DNA of 41,419 nucleotides from an uncultured Pseudoxanthomonas sp. (GCA_937975725.1 CALJUL010000124.1:1-41419), one strand, 5' to 3'. Numbered from the stretch's first letter, positions 18,401 through 26,270 are shown. Translations and numbers: made by a program. The notes: generated by a model not told the origin, from the letters alone.

Positions 18401-18494
18401 GGCACAGGCACGGGATCAGCAGGGCGAAGCGCACGGCGAAGGCAGGCGTCCGGAAGACGGCGACCCTTCCAGTATCGGCCCCGGCGGGGGGCAT
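15465..18494 (-). CDS. Membrane sensor diguanylate cyclase with double beta-propeller
   Basis: 1009 residues. An N-terminal signal sequence (about 21-43) is followed by a periplasmic region with about 14 two-component-regulator propeller repeats of the WIGTxxGLxRxxxG type (for example GFIWTGTWEGAARFDG, GLLWVGTTNGLFRI, GDFWLSSNRGVFRI), enough for two seven-bladed propellers. A Y_Y_Y-type domain (RYRYRMEGFDRGWIESDN) and one transmembrane helix (about 778-799) come next. A short coiled linker and a C-terminal GGDEF domain with GGEEF at 928-932 follow. That signature predicts c-di-GMP synthesis. No RxxD product-inhibition site is seen ahead of it. The ligand is unknown. The ATG at 18494 has GCGGGGG before it; a GTG at 18434 would also give a signal peptide. 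Confidence 0.9.
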   Translation of the reverse strand: MPPAGADTGRVAVFRTPAFAVRFALLIPCLCLLLLSGAAPAWALDPARDVDEYTIARWTMEDGLPHNLVHTIGQDADGFIWTGTWEGAARFDGRRFSQYDAGTAEGMEIEGVRAIAPDPHGGMVLSLGRVGPGIVRFRQGVWQRLPGAAGTLPDVSVLRYGPGGTLWIGTDHSLYRLDARGDLHELGNDHPQLTQERVQAILPLSGTEALVGNRHGLFRVGGDGIVDWGRRVGLPDTSVLAVQPSRWGGILVGGSAGVWRIERGQIAQVTGDRAEAMLEDRNGNLWISTLDGLRRYAQGRYEVLGERHGLMGRLAPALFEDRDGLLWVGTTNGLFRISDGPVFGIGRSAGLRDIYVRAMVERPGQGVWIGHPMGVDVWENGRIRAVPLAFDGHIDPSVLSMANARDGGLWLGTYDQGVLYLPPAAAGEPLRPRRIDEAQGLPSNHVRALLERADGSLWIGSNQGVSVYRDGRVVRHYDGKDGLPEGNVYALYDAGDGVLWIGSSNGVAALHPDGRLQVWRPKDEFPAVAAFDFLADPDGSLWIATDRGLLHWRDGRFLQFDHRHGLPNNRLFRLLEDDNGDFWLSSNRGVFRISRAALAAVESRYMARLPVEAFTHSDGLPSSQANGASSPAGWRMRDGKLWFATAAGIAVIDPDDARRQRAQAITLVIESVEADGRALPQRERHVLPADTRRVVIRFAGLNQRAPDRLRYRYRMEGFDRGWIESDNGAAHDAVYTNLPAGRLRFQVQVMNAPAEWGGQEALATRVVEFDKQAPWWLRGWAIALYAAATVLLGWGVLRLLMRGQRQSQRRLEALVEARTSELTVKNVQLEAAGEEHARLMEQLAYQARHDSLTRLANRRAGDEFLAAALEASRREGRPLCVGLMDIDHFKAVNDRYGHAFGDEVLSQVAQQTERLLGEHEGMLVARYGGEEFLVCQQWPWPVARARLEALREGIAQVAIDAPDGGSLHCTVSIGMAELQPGQDLRGLLREADERLYRAKQEGRDRLVSY

Positions 18495-18519
18495 CTGAAC
18501 CCCCGCCCGTCCGGACGCC

Positions 18520-21500
18520 TCAGGCGGCCTCGCCCGGCTCCGGCTTCACCCTGAACCAGGCCGCGTACAGCGCCGGCAGGAAGAACAGGGTCAGCACCGT
18601 GGCCACGGTCAGCCCGCCCATGATCGCCACCGCCATCGGCCCGAAGAACGCGCTGCGCGACAGCGGGATCATCGCCAGCACCGCCGCCAGCGCGGTCAGC
18701 ACGATAGGGCGGAACCGGCGCACGGTGGCGTCGATGATAGCGTGCCAGCGGTCGTGGCCGGCGTCGATGTCCTGCTGGATCTGGTCCACCAGGATCACCG
18801 AATTGCGCATGATCATGCCGGCCAGCGCGATGGTGCCCAGCATGGCGACGAAGCCGAACGGCACCCGGAACACCAGCAGCGCCAGGGTCACGCCGATCAG
18901 CCCCAGCGGCGCGGTCAGCAGCACCAGCGCCACCCGCGAGAAGCTGCGCAGTTGCAGCATCAGCAGCGTGGCCACCGCCAGCAGGAACAGCGGCATGCCC
19001 GCGGCGATGGACTTCTGCCCGCGCCCGGAATCCTCCACCGTGCCGCCGGTCTCCAGCAGGTAGCCCTGCGGCAGTTGCGCGCGGATGCCGTCCAGCGTGG
19101 GCAGGATCTGCGCCACCACCGTCGGCGGCGTCAGCGCGTCGGTGTTGAGGTCGGCGCGCACGGTGACGGTGGGCAGGCGGTCGCGGTGCCAGATGATGCC
19201 GTCCTCGAAGGCGTACTCCAGGTCGGCGATCTGCGACAGCGGGACGCTGCCGCCGCTGGCGGTCGGCACCGCCAGGCTGCCCAGCAGGTCCAGCCGCGCG
19301 CGCTCGTCCTCGGGGCCGCGCAGCAGGATCTCGACCAGCTCGTTGCCTTCGCGGTAGGTGCTCACGCTCAGCCCCGACAGCGAACTGGTCAGGAAGTGCG
19401 ACACCTGCGCCGTGCTGACGCCCAGCGCGCGCGCGCGGTCCTGGTCGATGTCCAGGCGCACGATCTTGCTCGGCTCGCTCCAGTCCAGGTTGACGTTGGC
19501 GACGTTGCCATTGGCGCGCACCCGGTCGGCCACCTGCCGCGCGATCGCCTGCACGCGGTCGATGTGTTCGCCGGACACGCGGAACTGCACCGGATAGCCC
19601 ACCGGCGGCCCGTTCTCCAGACGCGTCACCCGGAACTGCAGTTCGGGGAACTGCGGCGCGACGTCCTCGATCAGCCACTTGCGGGTGGCCTCGCGCGCGG
19701 CGATGTCCTCGGTCAATACCACGAACTGCGAGAAGTTCGCCTGCGGCAACTGCTGGTCCAGCGGCAGGTAGAAGCGCGGCGAGCCGGTACCGACGTAGGC
19801 CACGTAGTTGCGGATGCCCGTGCGCCCGGCCAGCAGCTTCTCCAGCCTGCGCGCCTGCGCGTCGGTGGACTTGAGCGAACTGCCCTCGGCCAGTTCCAGG
19901 TCCACCATCAGTTCCGGCCGCACCGAATCCGGGAAGAACTGCTGCGGCACGAAGCGGAACAGCAACAGCGAAGCCACGAACGCAGCCGCGGTGATGCCGA
20001 TCACCAGCCAGCGGCGGCGCAGGCAGAACGCCAGCCAGCCGCGGAAGCGCCGGTAGAACGGGGTGTGGTAGGGATTGTGGTCGTGCGCGTCGTGGGCCTT
20101 CGGCGCCAGCAGGCCGGCGTACTGCGGCCAGCGGTCGGCCAGGCGCACGCGCAAGCCTTGCCAGCGCGCGGCGAACGAACCCGGCCTGGGCGGCTGCGGA
20201 TTGCCCAGGTCCGGCAGCATCTTGTCGCCCAGGTACGGGATGAACAGCACCGCCGCGATCCACGACACCACCAGCGCGATGGTCACCACCTCGAACAGCG
20301 AGCGCGTGTATTCGCCGGTGCTGGACGCGGCCGTGGCGATGGGCAGGAAGCCCGCCGCCGTCACCAGCGTGCCGGTGAGCATCGGGAACGCGGTGGACTC
20401 GTAGGCGAAGCTGGCCGCCTTCAGCCGGTCGAAGCCCTGCTCCATCTTGATCGCCATCATCTCCACCGCGATGATCGCGTCGTCCACCAGCAGGCCCAGC
20501 GCCAGCACCAGCGCGCCCAGCGAGATCTTGTGCAGGCCGATGCCGAAGTAGTGCATCACCGCGAAGGTCATCGCCAGCACCAGCGGGATCGACACCGCCA
20601 CCACCAGGCCGGTGCGCAGGCCCAGCGAGAAGAAGCTGACCAGCAGCACGATCACCACCGCCTCGGCCAGCACGCGGACGAACTCGCCCACCGACTCCTT
20701 CACCGCCGCCGGCTGGTCGGACACCTTGCGCAGTTCCATGCCCAGCGGCAGGGTCTTCTGCAGGCGCTGGAACTCATGCTCCAGCGTCTGTCCCAGCTTG
20801 AGGATGTCGCCGCCGTCCTTCATCGCCACCGCGATGCCGATGCCGGGCTCGCCCATGAAGCGCATGCGCGGCGCGGCCGGGTCGGCGAAGCCGCGCTTGA
20901 CCGTGGCGATGTCGCCCAGCCTGACCGTGCGCCCGCCGGCGCGGATCGGGAAATCGCGGATCTCGTCCACCGAGGTGAACTCGCCGCCCACGCGCAACTG
21001 CACGCGGTCGGTCGGCGTCTCGAAGAAGCCCGCCGGGGTGATCGCGTTCTGCTCCTCCAGCGCCTGCTGCACCAGGCCCAGCGGGATGCCCAGCGTGGCC
21101 AGCTTGGTGTTGGACAGCTCGATCCAGATCTTCTCGTCCTGCAGGCCGACCAGCTCGACCTTGCCGACGTCGTCCACGCGCTGCAGTTCTAGCTGGATGC
21201 GGTCGGCATAGTCCTTCATCACCGCGTAGTCGAAGCCCTCGCCGGTCAGCGCGTAGATGTTGCCGAAGGTGTCGCCGAACTCGTCGTTGAAGAACGGGCC
21301 GATGACGCCCGAGGGCAGCGTGGCGCGGATGTCGCCGACCTTCTTGCGCACCTGGTACCAGAGGCCGGGGATCTCCTTCGACTTCATGGAATCGCGCGCC
21401 ATGAAGATCACCTGCGACTCGCCCGGGCGCGAATACGAGCGGATGAACTCGTACTCGCCGGTGGTCATCAGCGCCTTCTCGATGCGCTCGGTGACCTGCT

Positions 21501-21690
21501 GCGAGACCTCCTCGGCGGTCGCGCCCGGCCACACCGTGCGCACCACCATCGCCTTGAAGGTGAACGGTGGGTCCTCGGACTGCCCCAGGTGCCGGTACGA
21601 CCACGCGCCGATGATGCCCATCAGGATCATCGCGAACAGCACCAGGCTGCGGTTGGTCAGCGCCCACTCGGAGAGGTTGAAGCGACGCAT
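18520..21690 (-). CDS. RND efflux transporter permease (AcrB/HAE-type family)
   Basis: 1056 residues, full length for an RND pump: two halves, each with one helix, a large periplasmic domain and five or six helices. The first helix is at about 16-32, the N-terminal block reads LSEWALTNRSLVLFAMILMG, and the proton-relay pair is Asp403-Asp404 in GLLVDDAIIAVE (equivalent to AcrB Asp407/408). The second half repeats the layout (FPDSVRPELMV, SKIVRLDIDQDRARALGVST, GMIMRNSVILVDQI). A His-rich linker (around 528-545) lies in the cytoplasmic loop between halves. It is transcribed with the adaptor gene upstream; substrates (drugs, solvents, metals) cannot be told from sequence. Confidence 0.95.
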   Translation of the reverse strand: MRRFNLSEWALTNRSLVLFAMILMGIIGAWSYRHLGQSEDPPFTFKAMVVRTVWPGATAEEVSQQVTERIEKALMTTGEYEFIRSYSRPGESQVIFMARDSMKSKEIPGLWYQVRKKVGDIRATLPSGVIGPFFNDEFGDTFGNIYALTGEGFDYAVMKDYADRIQLELQRVDDVGKVELVGLQDEKIWIELSNTKLATLGIPLGLVQQALEEQNAITPAGFFETPTDRVQLRVGGEFTSVDEIRDFPIRAGGRTVRLGDIATVKRGFADPAAPRMRFMGEPGIGIAVAMKDGGDILKLGQTLEHEFQRLQKTLPLGMELRKVSDQPAAVKESVGEFVRVLAEAVVIVLLVSFFSLGLRTGLVVAVSIPLVLAMTFAVMHYFGIGLHKISLGALVLALGLLVDDAIIAVEMMAIKMEQGFDRLKAASFAYESTAFPMLTGTLVTAAGFLPIATAASSTGEYTRSLFEVVTIALVVSWIAAVLFIPYLGDKMLPDLGNPQPPRPGSFAARWQGLRVRLADRWPQYAGLLAPKAHDAHDHNPYHTPFYRRFRGWLAFCLRRRWLVIGITAAAFVASLLLFRFVPQQFFPDSVRPELMVDLELAEGSSLKSTDAQARRLEKLLAGRTGIRNYVAYVGTGSPRFYLPLDQQLPQANFSQFVVLTEDIAAREATRKWLIEDVAPQFPELQFRVTRLENGPPVGYPVQFRVSGEHIDRVQAIARQVADRVRANGNVANVNLDWSEPSKIVRLDIDQDRARALGVSTAQVSHFLTSSLSGLSVSTYREGNELVEILLRGPEDERARLDLLGSLAVPTASGGSVPLSQIADLEYAFEDGIIWHRDRLPTVTVRADLNTDALTPPTVVAQILPTLDGIRAQLPQGYLLETGGTVEDSGRGQKSIAAGMPLFLLAVATLLMLQLRSFSRVALVLLTAPLGLIGVTLALLVFRVPFGFVAMLGTIALAGMIMRNSVILVDQIQQDIDAGHDRWHAIIDATVRRFRPIVLTALAAVLAMIPLSRSAFFGPMAVAIMGGLTVATVLTLFFLPALYAAWFRVKPEPGEAA

Positions 21691-21716
21691 GGGTCAGAGG
21701 CCTCCCTGGACCGGCC

Positions 21717-21740
21717 CCCTCCCCCGCATGCGGGGGAGGG
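21717..21740. repeat. Perfect 24-base palindrome between permease and adaptor genes
   Basis: CCCTCCCCCGCATGC followed by its exact complement; a GGGCTGGGGTGGGGGC tail follows. This is the form of a common extragenic palindrome in xanthomonads and other GC-rich proteobacteria. It sits inside the 251 or so bases between adaptor and permease, where nothing else is recognisable, and could reduce permease expression relative to the adaptor. Confidence 0.75.
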
Positions 21741-21941
21741 CTGGGGTGGGGGCAAAGCGCCCGCGGACTCTCCGGAGAGGCTGTGCATGTGCTCGCCTCC
21801 ACACCAACCTTGCACTCGCCACATCCCTGTGGCTCGTCCTGCGGGCGGCTTGCGCCGCGCGCATCGGCCATCCCGCTGGCGTGTCCGCGCACGCGGAGGA
21901 AGGGGCATGCCTCCCTTGCGGACAATTCGCCGGCGCGTCCA

Positions 21942-23066
21942 TCAACGTGCCTCCTGCGGCTTTGCCGGCTGCAAGGCCAGCGGCCGGTTGTTCCTGTCCA
22001 CCGGCGCCACGGCCTGTCCCTCGCGCAACAGGTGGCCGCCAGCGGCGACCACCCAGTCGGTGGCCTTCACGCCGTCGAGCACCGGCACCGACACTTCGCC
22101 ATACGGGCCCAGCTTGACCACTTGCGCACGCACCTTGCCGGTCGCCGGATCGACCACCCACACGGCGGTCCCGCCGTCGTCCCCACGCTGGATCGCCGAC
22201 AGCGGCAGCTTCAGCGCCGCCTTCACGCCGTTCTCCTGTACGTAGACGCGCGCGCTCTGGCCCAGCTCGACCTGGCCGACGGCGTCGCCGGCCAGGCTCA
22301 CGCGGGCGGCGTAGGTGCGCGTCTGCGCGTCCGCCGCGGGTGCGATCTCGCGGATGCTGCCGGACAGGCGCTGGCCGGGCGCGTTCCACAGTTCGACCAT
22401 CACCGGCTGGCCCACGCTGAAGTCGCGGATGCGGTTCTCCGGCAGGCCGATGGCCACTTCGCGGCCGCCGTCGGCGGCCAGGGTGAAGACGGTCTGGCCG
22501 GCAGCGACCACCTGCCCGGCCTCGGCCTGGCGGCTGGCGATCACGCCGTCGCGCGGCGCGCGCAGTTGCGAATAGGCTTCCTGGTTGCGCATCACGTCCA
22601 TCTGCGCGCGCGCTGCGCGCGCCTGGCCTTCGGCGGCCTTGTACGCGGCCACCTGGGCGTCATAGGCGGACTGGCTGATCAGCTTGTCGCCGACCAGCCT
22701 GGCGTAGCGGTCGCGGTCGCCGCGCGCGCGCGCCAGGTCGGCCTCTGCGGCCGCCAGTTGCGCCTGCGCGGCCTGCGCCTGCAGGGCGAAGTCGTCCGGG
22801 TCCAGCACCGCCAGCACTTCGCCGCGGCGCACGCGGGCGCCGGCATCGACGTTGCGGCGGACCAGGTTGCCACCGACGCGGAACGACAGCGGGCTCTCCT
22901 CGCGGGCGCGCACTTCGCCGGCATAGGCCGAGACGGCGGCCTCGACGCCCCCGCCGGGGTGCACCACCAGCGCCGGCCGCGGGGTTTCCGCGGGCGGCTT
23001 GCCGCCGCAGGCGGCCAAGGCCAGCAGCACGGTTCCGAACATTCCCTTCCAGCGCGCGTTCCGCAT
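21942..23066 (-). CDS. RND efflux periplasmic adaptor (membrane fusion) lipoprotein
   Basis: 374 residues from MRNARWKGMFGTVLLALAAC. Cys20 follows Leu-Ala-Ala, a lipobox, so it should be a lipid-anchored periplasmic protein. The start at 23066 has GGAGCGG upstream; the in-frame ATG at 23087 has none. Domain order is typical of HlyD-type adaptors: beta-barrel/lipoyl N half (RVGGNLVRRNVDAGARVRRG), an alpha hairpin (about 75-145, rich in Ala, Gln and Arg), the second lipoyl half (LRAPRDGVIASRQAEAGQVV), then beta-barrel and membrane-proximal domains. It bridges the RND permease encoded downstream with a TolC channel; a tolC gene lies 1.6 kb away on the other strand. Divergent from tetR. Confidence 0.93.
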   Translation of the reverse strand: MRNARWKGMFGTVLLALAACGGKPPAETPRPALVVHPGGGVEAAVSAYAGEVRAREESPLSFRVGGNLVRRNVDAGARVRRGEVLAVLDPDDFALQAQAAQAQLAAAEADLARARGDRDRYARLVGDKLISQSAYDAQVAAYKAAEGQARAARAQMDVMRNQEAYSQLRAPRDGVIASRQAEAGQVVAAGQTVFTLAADGGREVAIGLPENRIRDFSVGQPVMVELWNAPGQRLSGSIREIAPAADAQTRTYAARVSLAGDAVGQVELGQSARVYVQENGVKAALKLPLSAIQRGDDGGTAVWVVDPATGKVRAQVVKLGPYGEVSVPVLDGVKATDWVVAAGGHLLREGQAVAPVDRNNRPLALQPAKPQEAR

Positions 23067-23100
23067 GACCGCTCCGTCGCCATTCATAATTAGTGCACTT

Positions 23101-23145
23101 GGCGGTATAGTATATATATCGAACCGAGTAGTCTAGTATTACGCC
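23101..23145. promoter_or_regulatory. AT-rich divergent promoter/operator of the efflux locus
   Basis: The stretch between the adaptor gene and the TetR gene is a sharp AT island in GC-rich DNA. Arms GGCGGTATAGTA (23101-23112) and TAGTATTACGCC (23134-23145) form an inverted repeat with nine of twelve positions complementary, enclosing TATATATAT. TATACT on the minus strand is a possible -10 for the adaptor; TAGTAT (23134-23139) is a possible -10 for tetR, six bases before its ATG. Position and symmetry suggest the TetR-family repressor binds here. Confidence 0.65.
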
Positions 23146-23814
23146 ATGGTCAGCCCGATGCCACCCGCCAACCGCCGCAAGCCCCCCGCCCGCCCCGCCA
23201 GCGGTCCCGGCCGTCCCAAGGACCTGGGCAAGCGTGCCGCCATCCTGGAAGCCGCCAAGCAGTTGTTCTCGCGCGAGGGCTTCAACGGCGTGAGCATGGA
23301 CCAGATCGCGGCCGAGGCCGGGGTGTCGAAGCTGACGGTATACAGCCACTTCGGCGACAAGGAAGCGTTGTTCGCCGCCGCGGTGCAGGCCAAGTGCGAG
23401 GAGATGCTGCCGGACGCGCTGTTCGAGATCGAACTGGAAGGCCCCCTGCGCGACCAGCTCAAGGCCATCGCGCACGCCTTCTTCGCCCTCATCACCAGCG
23501 AGGAGGCCATCAGCACGCAGCGCATGATGATGGTCCCCGGCAACATCGACGACAAGCTCAAGCAGACCTTCTGGGAAGCCGGCCCGCAGCGCACCCACGA
23601 CGCCTTCGCCGGCCTGTTGCAGGCGCGCATGGCGACGGGCGAGCTGGACATCCCCGACGTGCCGCTGGCGGCGGTGCAGTTCTTCACCCTGCTGAAGGGC
23701 GAAGTGCATGCGCGCATGACCTGCGGCCTGTGCGGCCCGCCCGGGCGCACGGACACCCATCGCCACATCGACGCCTGCGTGGACATGTTCCTGAGGGCCT
23801 ATGGCCGCCGCTGA
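23146..23814 (+). CDS. TetR/AcrR-family transcriptional regulator of the efflux pump
   Basis: 222 residues. A basic Pro-rich N-terminus (about 1-25) precedes the TetR DNA-binding domain, with the helix-turn-helix at about 51-70 (MDQIAAEAGVSKLTVYSHFG). The C-terminal ligand domain has AHAFFALITSEEAISTQRM and a short Cys-bearing CGLCGPPG near the end. The gene diverges from the RND adaptor-permease pair across an inverted-repeat operator, the classic layout of a local repressor released by pump substrates. The ATG at 23146 has no Shine-Dalgarno sequence but sits six bases after a TAGTAT box, suggesting a leaderless mRNA; the ATG at 23158 is an alternative. Confidence 0.93.
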   Translation: MVSPMPPANRRKPPARPASGPGRPKDLGKRAAILEAAKQLFSREGFNGVSMDQIAAEAGVSKLTVYSHFGDKEALFAAAVQAKCEEMLPDALFEIELEGPLRDQLKAIAHAFFALITSEEAISTQRMMMVPGNIDDKLKQTFWEAGPQRTHDAFAGLLQARMATGELDIPDVPLAAVQFFTLLKGEVHARMTCGLCGPPGRTDTHRHIDACVDMFLRAYGRR

Positions 23815-23919
23815 AGCTGAAGCCCGCCCCACGGGGACGGAGGTCGCGGTGACTTCCGGCACTGCGTCGCGCCCGGTGCCAGCCGCGATCCTTGCCCAGC
23901 GCGGACGGAGCCGGCCCGC

Positions 23920-23925
23920 TAGAAT
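23920..23925 (+). promoter_or_regulatory. Putative -10 box of the Pcm-like gene
   Basis: TAGAAT in the context GCTAGAATGCGC, the usual look of a xanthomonad -10, lies 24 bases before the ATG at 23950. No matching -35 is seen at normal spacing (TTGCCC is too far). Confidence 0.5.
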
Positions 23926-23949
23926 GCGCGATCCAGCCCTCCGCGTCGG

Positions 23950-24618
23950 ATGACCACCCCCATGACGATCAACTACACCCAGGCCCGCGAGAACATGGTC
24001 GAGCAGCAGGTACGTCCCTGGGACGTGCTGGATGCGCGCGTGCTGGAGACGCTGGCCACCCTGCCGCGCGAAGCTTTCGTCGCCGAATCGCACCGCGCGC
24101 TCGCCTACGCCGACCTGGAACTGCCGCTGGGCCACGGCCAGTCGATGATGAAGCCGGTGGTCGAAGGCCGCACCCTGCAGGCGCTGGCGCTGCAGGCCGG
24201 CGAGGACGTGCTGGAAGTGGGCACCGGCAGCGGCTACCTCAGCGCCTGCCTGGGCAACCTGGCGCGCGAAGTCGTCAGCCTGGAGATCAATCCCGAACTG
24301 GCCGCCGCCGCGCGCGCGCGCCTGGACGCCACCGGCCTGGGCACCAACGTGCGCATCGAGACCGCCGACGCGCTGGCCTGGGACACCGACCGCCGCTTCG
24401 ACGCGGTGTGCGTGACCGGCGCCGTCGCCGCCGTGCCCGCGCGCTTCCTGCAATGGCTGCGCCCCGGTGGCCGCCTGTTCGTGGTGCAGGGCCGCTCGCC
24501 GGTGATGGAAGCCGCGCTCCACCGCAACGATGTCAACGGTCCGCGCATCGAATCGTTGTTCGAAACCGACCTCCCCTACCTGGTCGGCGCCGCCCCGGCG
24601 CCCCAGTTCGTCTTCTGA
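23950..24618 (+). CDS. Protein-L-isoaspartate O-methyltransferase-like protein
   Basis: 222 residues, a Rossmann-type SAM methyltransferase. SAM motif I is VLEVGTGSGYLSA (about 87-99), then VVSLEINPELAA for the acidic ribose-binding residue, and LRPGGRLFVVQG. The family repairs isoaspartyl damage. However, the conserved substrate loop of true Pcm (GQTISQP) reads GQSMMKP here (63-69), so the target may differ. It may start at 23962 (MTINYTQARENMVEQQ) instead. It lies 21 bases before tolC, probably in one transcript. Confidence 0.85.
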   Translation: MTTPMTINYTQARENMVEQQVRPWDVLDARVLETLATLPREAFVAESHRALAYADLELPLGHGQSMMKPVVEGRTLQALALQAGEDVLEVGTGSGYLSACLGNLAREVVSLEINPELAAAARARLDATGLGTNVRIETADALAWDTDRRFDAVCVTGAVAAVPARFLQWLRPGGRLFVVQGRSPVMEAALHRNDVNGPRIESLFETDLPYLVGAAPAPQFVF

Positions 24619-24639
24619 AGCACTCGATAAGGAATCCGC

Positions 24640-25989
24640 ATGAGCCGTCGCCCCCTCGCACTTGCGCTCGCCCTGGTCCTGCCGTCCGCGGCCGGCGCCA
24701 CCGACCTGATGCAGACCTATGAGCTGGCGCGCGCCGGCGACACCACGCTGTCCATCGCCGAATCCACCCGGCTGATCAACAAGGAAGGCGCGGTGCAGGC
24801 ACGCGCGGTGCTGCTGCCGCAGGTCAGCGGCAGCGCCAGCTACGATCTCACCCACAGCAGCCGCCCCGGCAGCCCCACCGGCGACGGCAAGGGCCGCAGC
24901 TACGGCGCCTCGGTCAGCCAGACGATCTTCGACTGGAGCCGCATCGCCAACCTGCGCGGGCAGAAGGCCATCAGCCATGCCGCCGACTACGACCTGGCCT
25001 CGGCCAACAACGACCTGATCACCCGCACCTCGGCCGCGTACTTCAACGCGCTGATCGGGATCGAGTCGCTGGCCGCGGCGGAGACCAACGAAGCCGCTTC
25101 CAAGAAGCAGTTCGACTACGCGCAGAAGCGCCTGGACGTGGGCCTGGCGCCGATCACCGACGTGCACGAAGCCCGCGCCCAGTACGACAGCGCGCGCGCC
25201 AACACCATCCTGGCCCGCAACGCGCTGGACGACGCCTACCGCGCCCTGGCCGAGATCACCGGCCAGCCGATCAGCAACCTGCGCGGCCTGCCGGACGATT
25301 TCCGCCCCGAGCTGCCGCCCGAGCAGAACGCCCAGTCGTGGGTGGACCGCGCACTGGAACAGAACCCCGACCTGAAGTCGGCGCAGTACCAGTTGGAATC
25401 CGCGCAGCACGGCGTCTCCAGCGCGCGCGCCGGCCACTACCCCACGCTGGGCTTCCGCGGCGGCTATTCCAACGGCACCGACTGGGACTCCATCGACGGC
25501 ACGTTGTCGAAGGATGCCGAAGGCTACAACTGGGGCGTCACCCTGACCGTGCCGATCTTCTCCGGCGGCGCCACCCAGTCCGGCGTGCGCCAGGCGCTGG
25601 CCCAGCGCGACCGCGCCGCCGACGGCCTGGAGCAGACCCGCCGCGCCCTGGTGCGCAACACCAGCAACGCCTACCAGGCGCTGGTGGCCGGCGTGACCGA
25701 AGTGGAAGCCCGCCGCCTGGCCGTGGTGTCCGCGCAGAGCGCGTTGGACGCTTCGCAGGTGGGTCTGGAAGTCGGCACCCGCACCGTGCTGGACGTGCTG
25801 CAGAACCAGCGCACGCTGTTCCAGGCGCAGGTGGAATACGCGCAGGCGCGCTACAACTTCCTGCAGAACCGCCTGCTGCTGGAACAGGCCGCCGGCACGC
25901 TGGACGGCGCCGACGTGCAGGACGTCAACCGCCTGCTGACCGCCGACGCCGAAGCGCGCCTGGGCAACAACCAGCCCAGCACGCAATAA
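24640..25989 (+). CDS. tolC: TolC-family outer membrane efflux channel
   Basis: 449 residues with a signal peptide (MSRRPLALALALVLPSAAGA). It shows the two internal repeats of the OEP fold: helix-rich segments (LITRTSAAYFNALIGIESLA and the related ALVRNTSNAYQALVAGVTEV) and beta segments (YGASVSQTIFDWSRIANLR and YNWGVTLTVPIFSGGATQSG). GTRTVLDVLQNQRTLFQAQ is the conserved late motif. AAGGA precedes the ATG. It would form the outer-membrane exit duct for the RND pump encoded nearby and for type I secretion. A terminator-like hairpin follows 28 bases after the stop. Confidence 0.95.
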   Translation: MSRRPLALALALVLPSAAGATDLMQTYELARAGDTTLSIAESTRLINKEGAVQARAVLLPQVSGSASYDLTHSSRPGSPTGDGKGRSYGASVSQTIFDWSRIANLRGQKAISHAADYDLASANNDLITRTSAAYFNALIGIESLAAAETNEAASKKQFDYAQKRLDVGLAPITDVHEARAQYDSARANTILARNALDDAYRALAEITGQPISNLRGLPDDFRPELPPEQNAQSWVDRALEQNPDLKSAQYQLESAQHGVSSARAGHYPTLGFRGGYSNGTDWDSIDGTLSKDAEGYNWGVTLTVPIFSGGATQSGVRQALAQRDRAADGLEQTRRALVRNTSNAYQALVAGVTEVEARRLAVVSAQSALDASQVGLEVGTRTVLDVLQNQRTLFQAQVEYAQARYNFLQNRLLLEQAAGTLDGADVQDVNRLLTADAEARLGNNQPSTQ

Positions 25990-26017
25990 GCCTTCCGCAC
26001 CATCGCGCTACACGCAC

Positions 26018-26040
26018 GACGGCGGGCATGTCCCGCCGTC
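26018..26040 (+). terminator. Hairpin after tolC
   Basis: Nine-base perfect stem GACGGCGGG/CCCGCCGTC with a CATGT loop, followed by GCCGTTT. It has a short T-run only, but its position 28 bases after the tolC stop supports termination. Confidence 0.6.
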
Positions 26041-26073
26041 GCCGTTTCCGGCACCCGCTTCCTGCTGTACCCG

Positions 26074-26244
26074 CTGCAGGAGCGACGTCAGTCGCGACCG
26101 CACGCTAACAAAGCGTTGGACGCGGATCACACGGATGAACACGGATAAAGCCTTGTTTGATCCGGCTTATCCGTGTTCATCCGTGTGATCCGTGGCTTGC
26201 GGATTCTTCAAGGTCCGCGGTCGCGACTGACGTCGCTCCTGCAG
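26074..26244. repeat. Composite nested inverted repeat (171 bases)
   Basis: The outer arms (26074-26100 and 26218-26244) are perfect 27-base complements beginning CTGCAGGAGCGACGTCAGTC. The inner arms (26123-26148 and 26167-26192) are perfect 26-base complements beginning CGGATCACACGGATGAACAC. The whole would fold into one stem with an internal loop. It lies between convergent tolC and the CoA-transferase gene. The same two motif types recur around 38766-39180, so this is a dispersed family rather than a one-off terminator. No coding sequence is seen in the element or the rest of the 281-base gap. Confidence 0.9.
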
Positions 26245-26270
26245 TCGGGACACCGGCAGGGACAGGGGAA

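Noticed and set aside
15558..18554. Long plus-strand ORF opposite the diguanylate cyclase
   Set aside because: Antisense shadow; composition rich in Val/Gln/His/Arg without domains, whereas the minus strand encodes an intact multidomain protein.
20067..20118. His-rich linker of the RND permease as evidence for a metal efflux pump
   Set aside because: It lies in the cytoplasmic loop between halves, and the rest of the sequence gives no heavy-metal signature; too weak to assign substrate.
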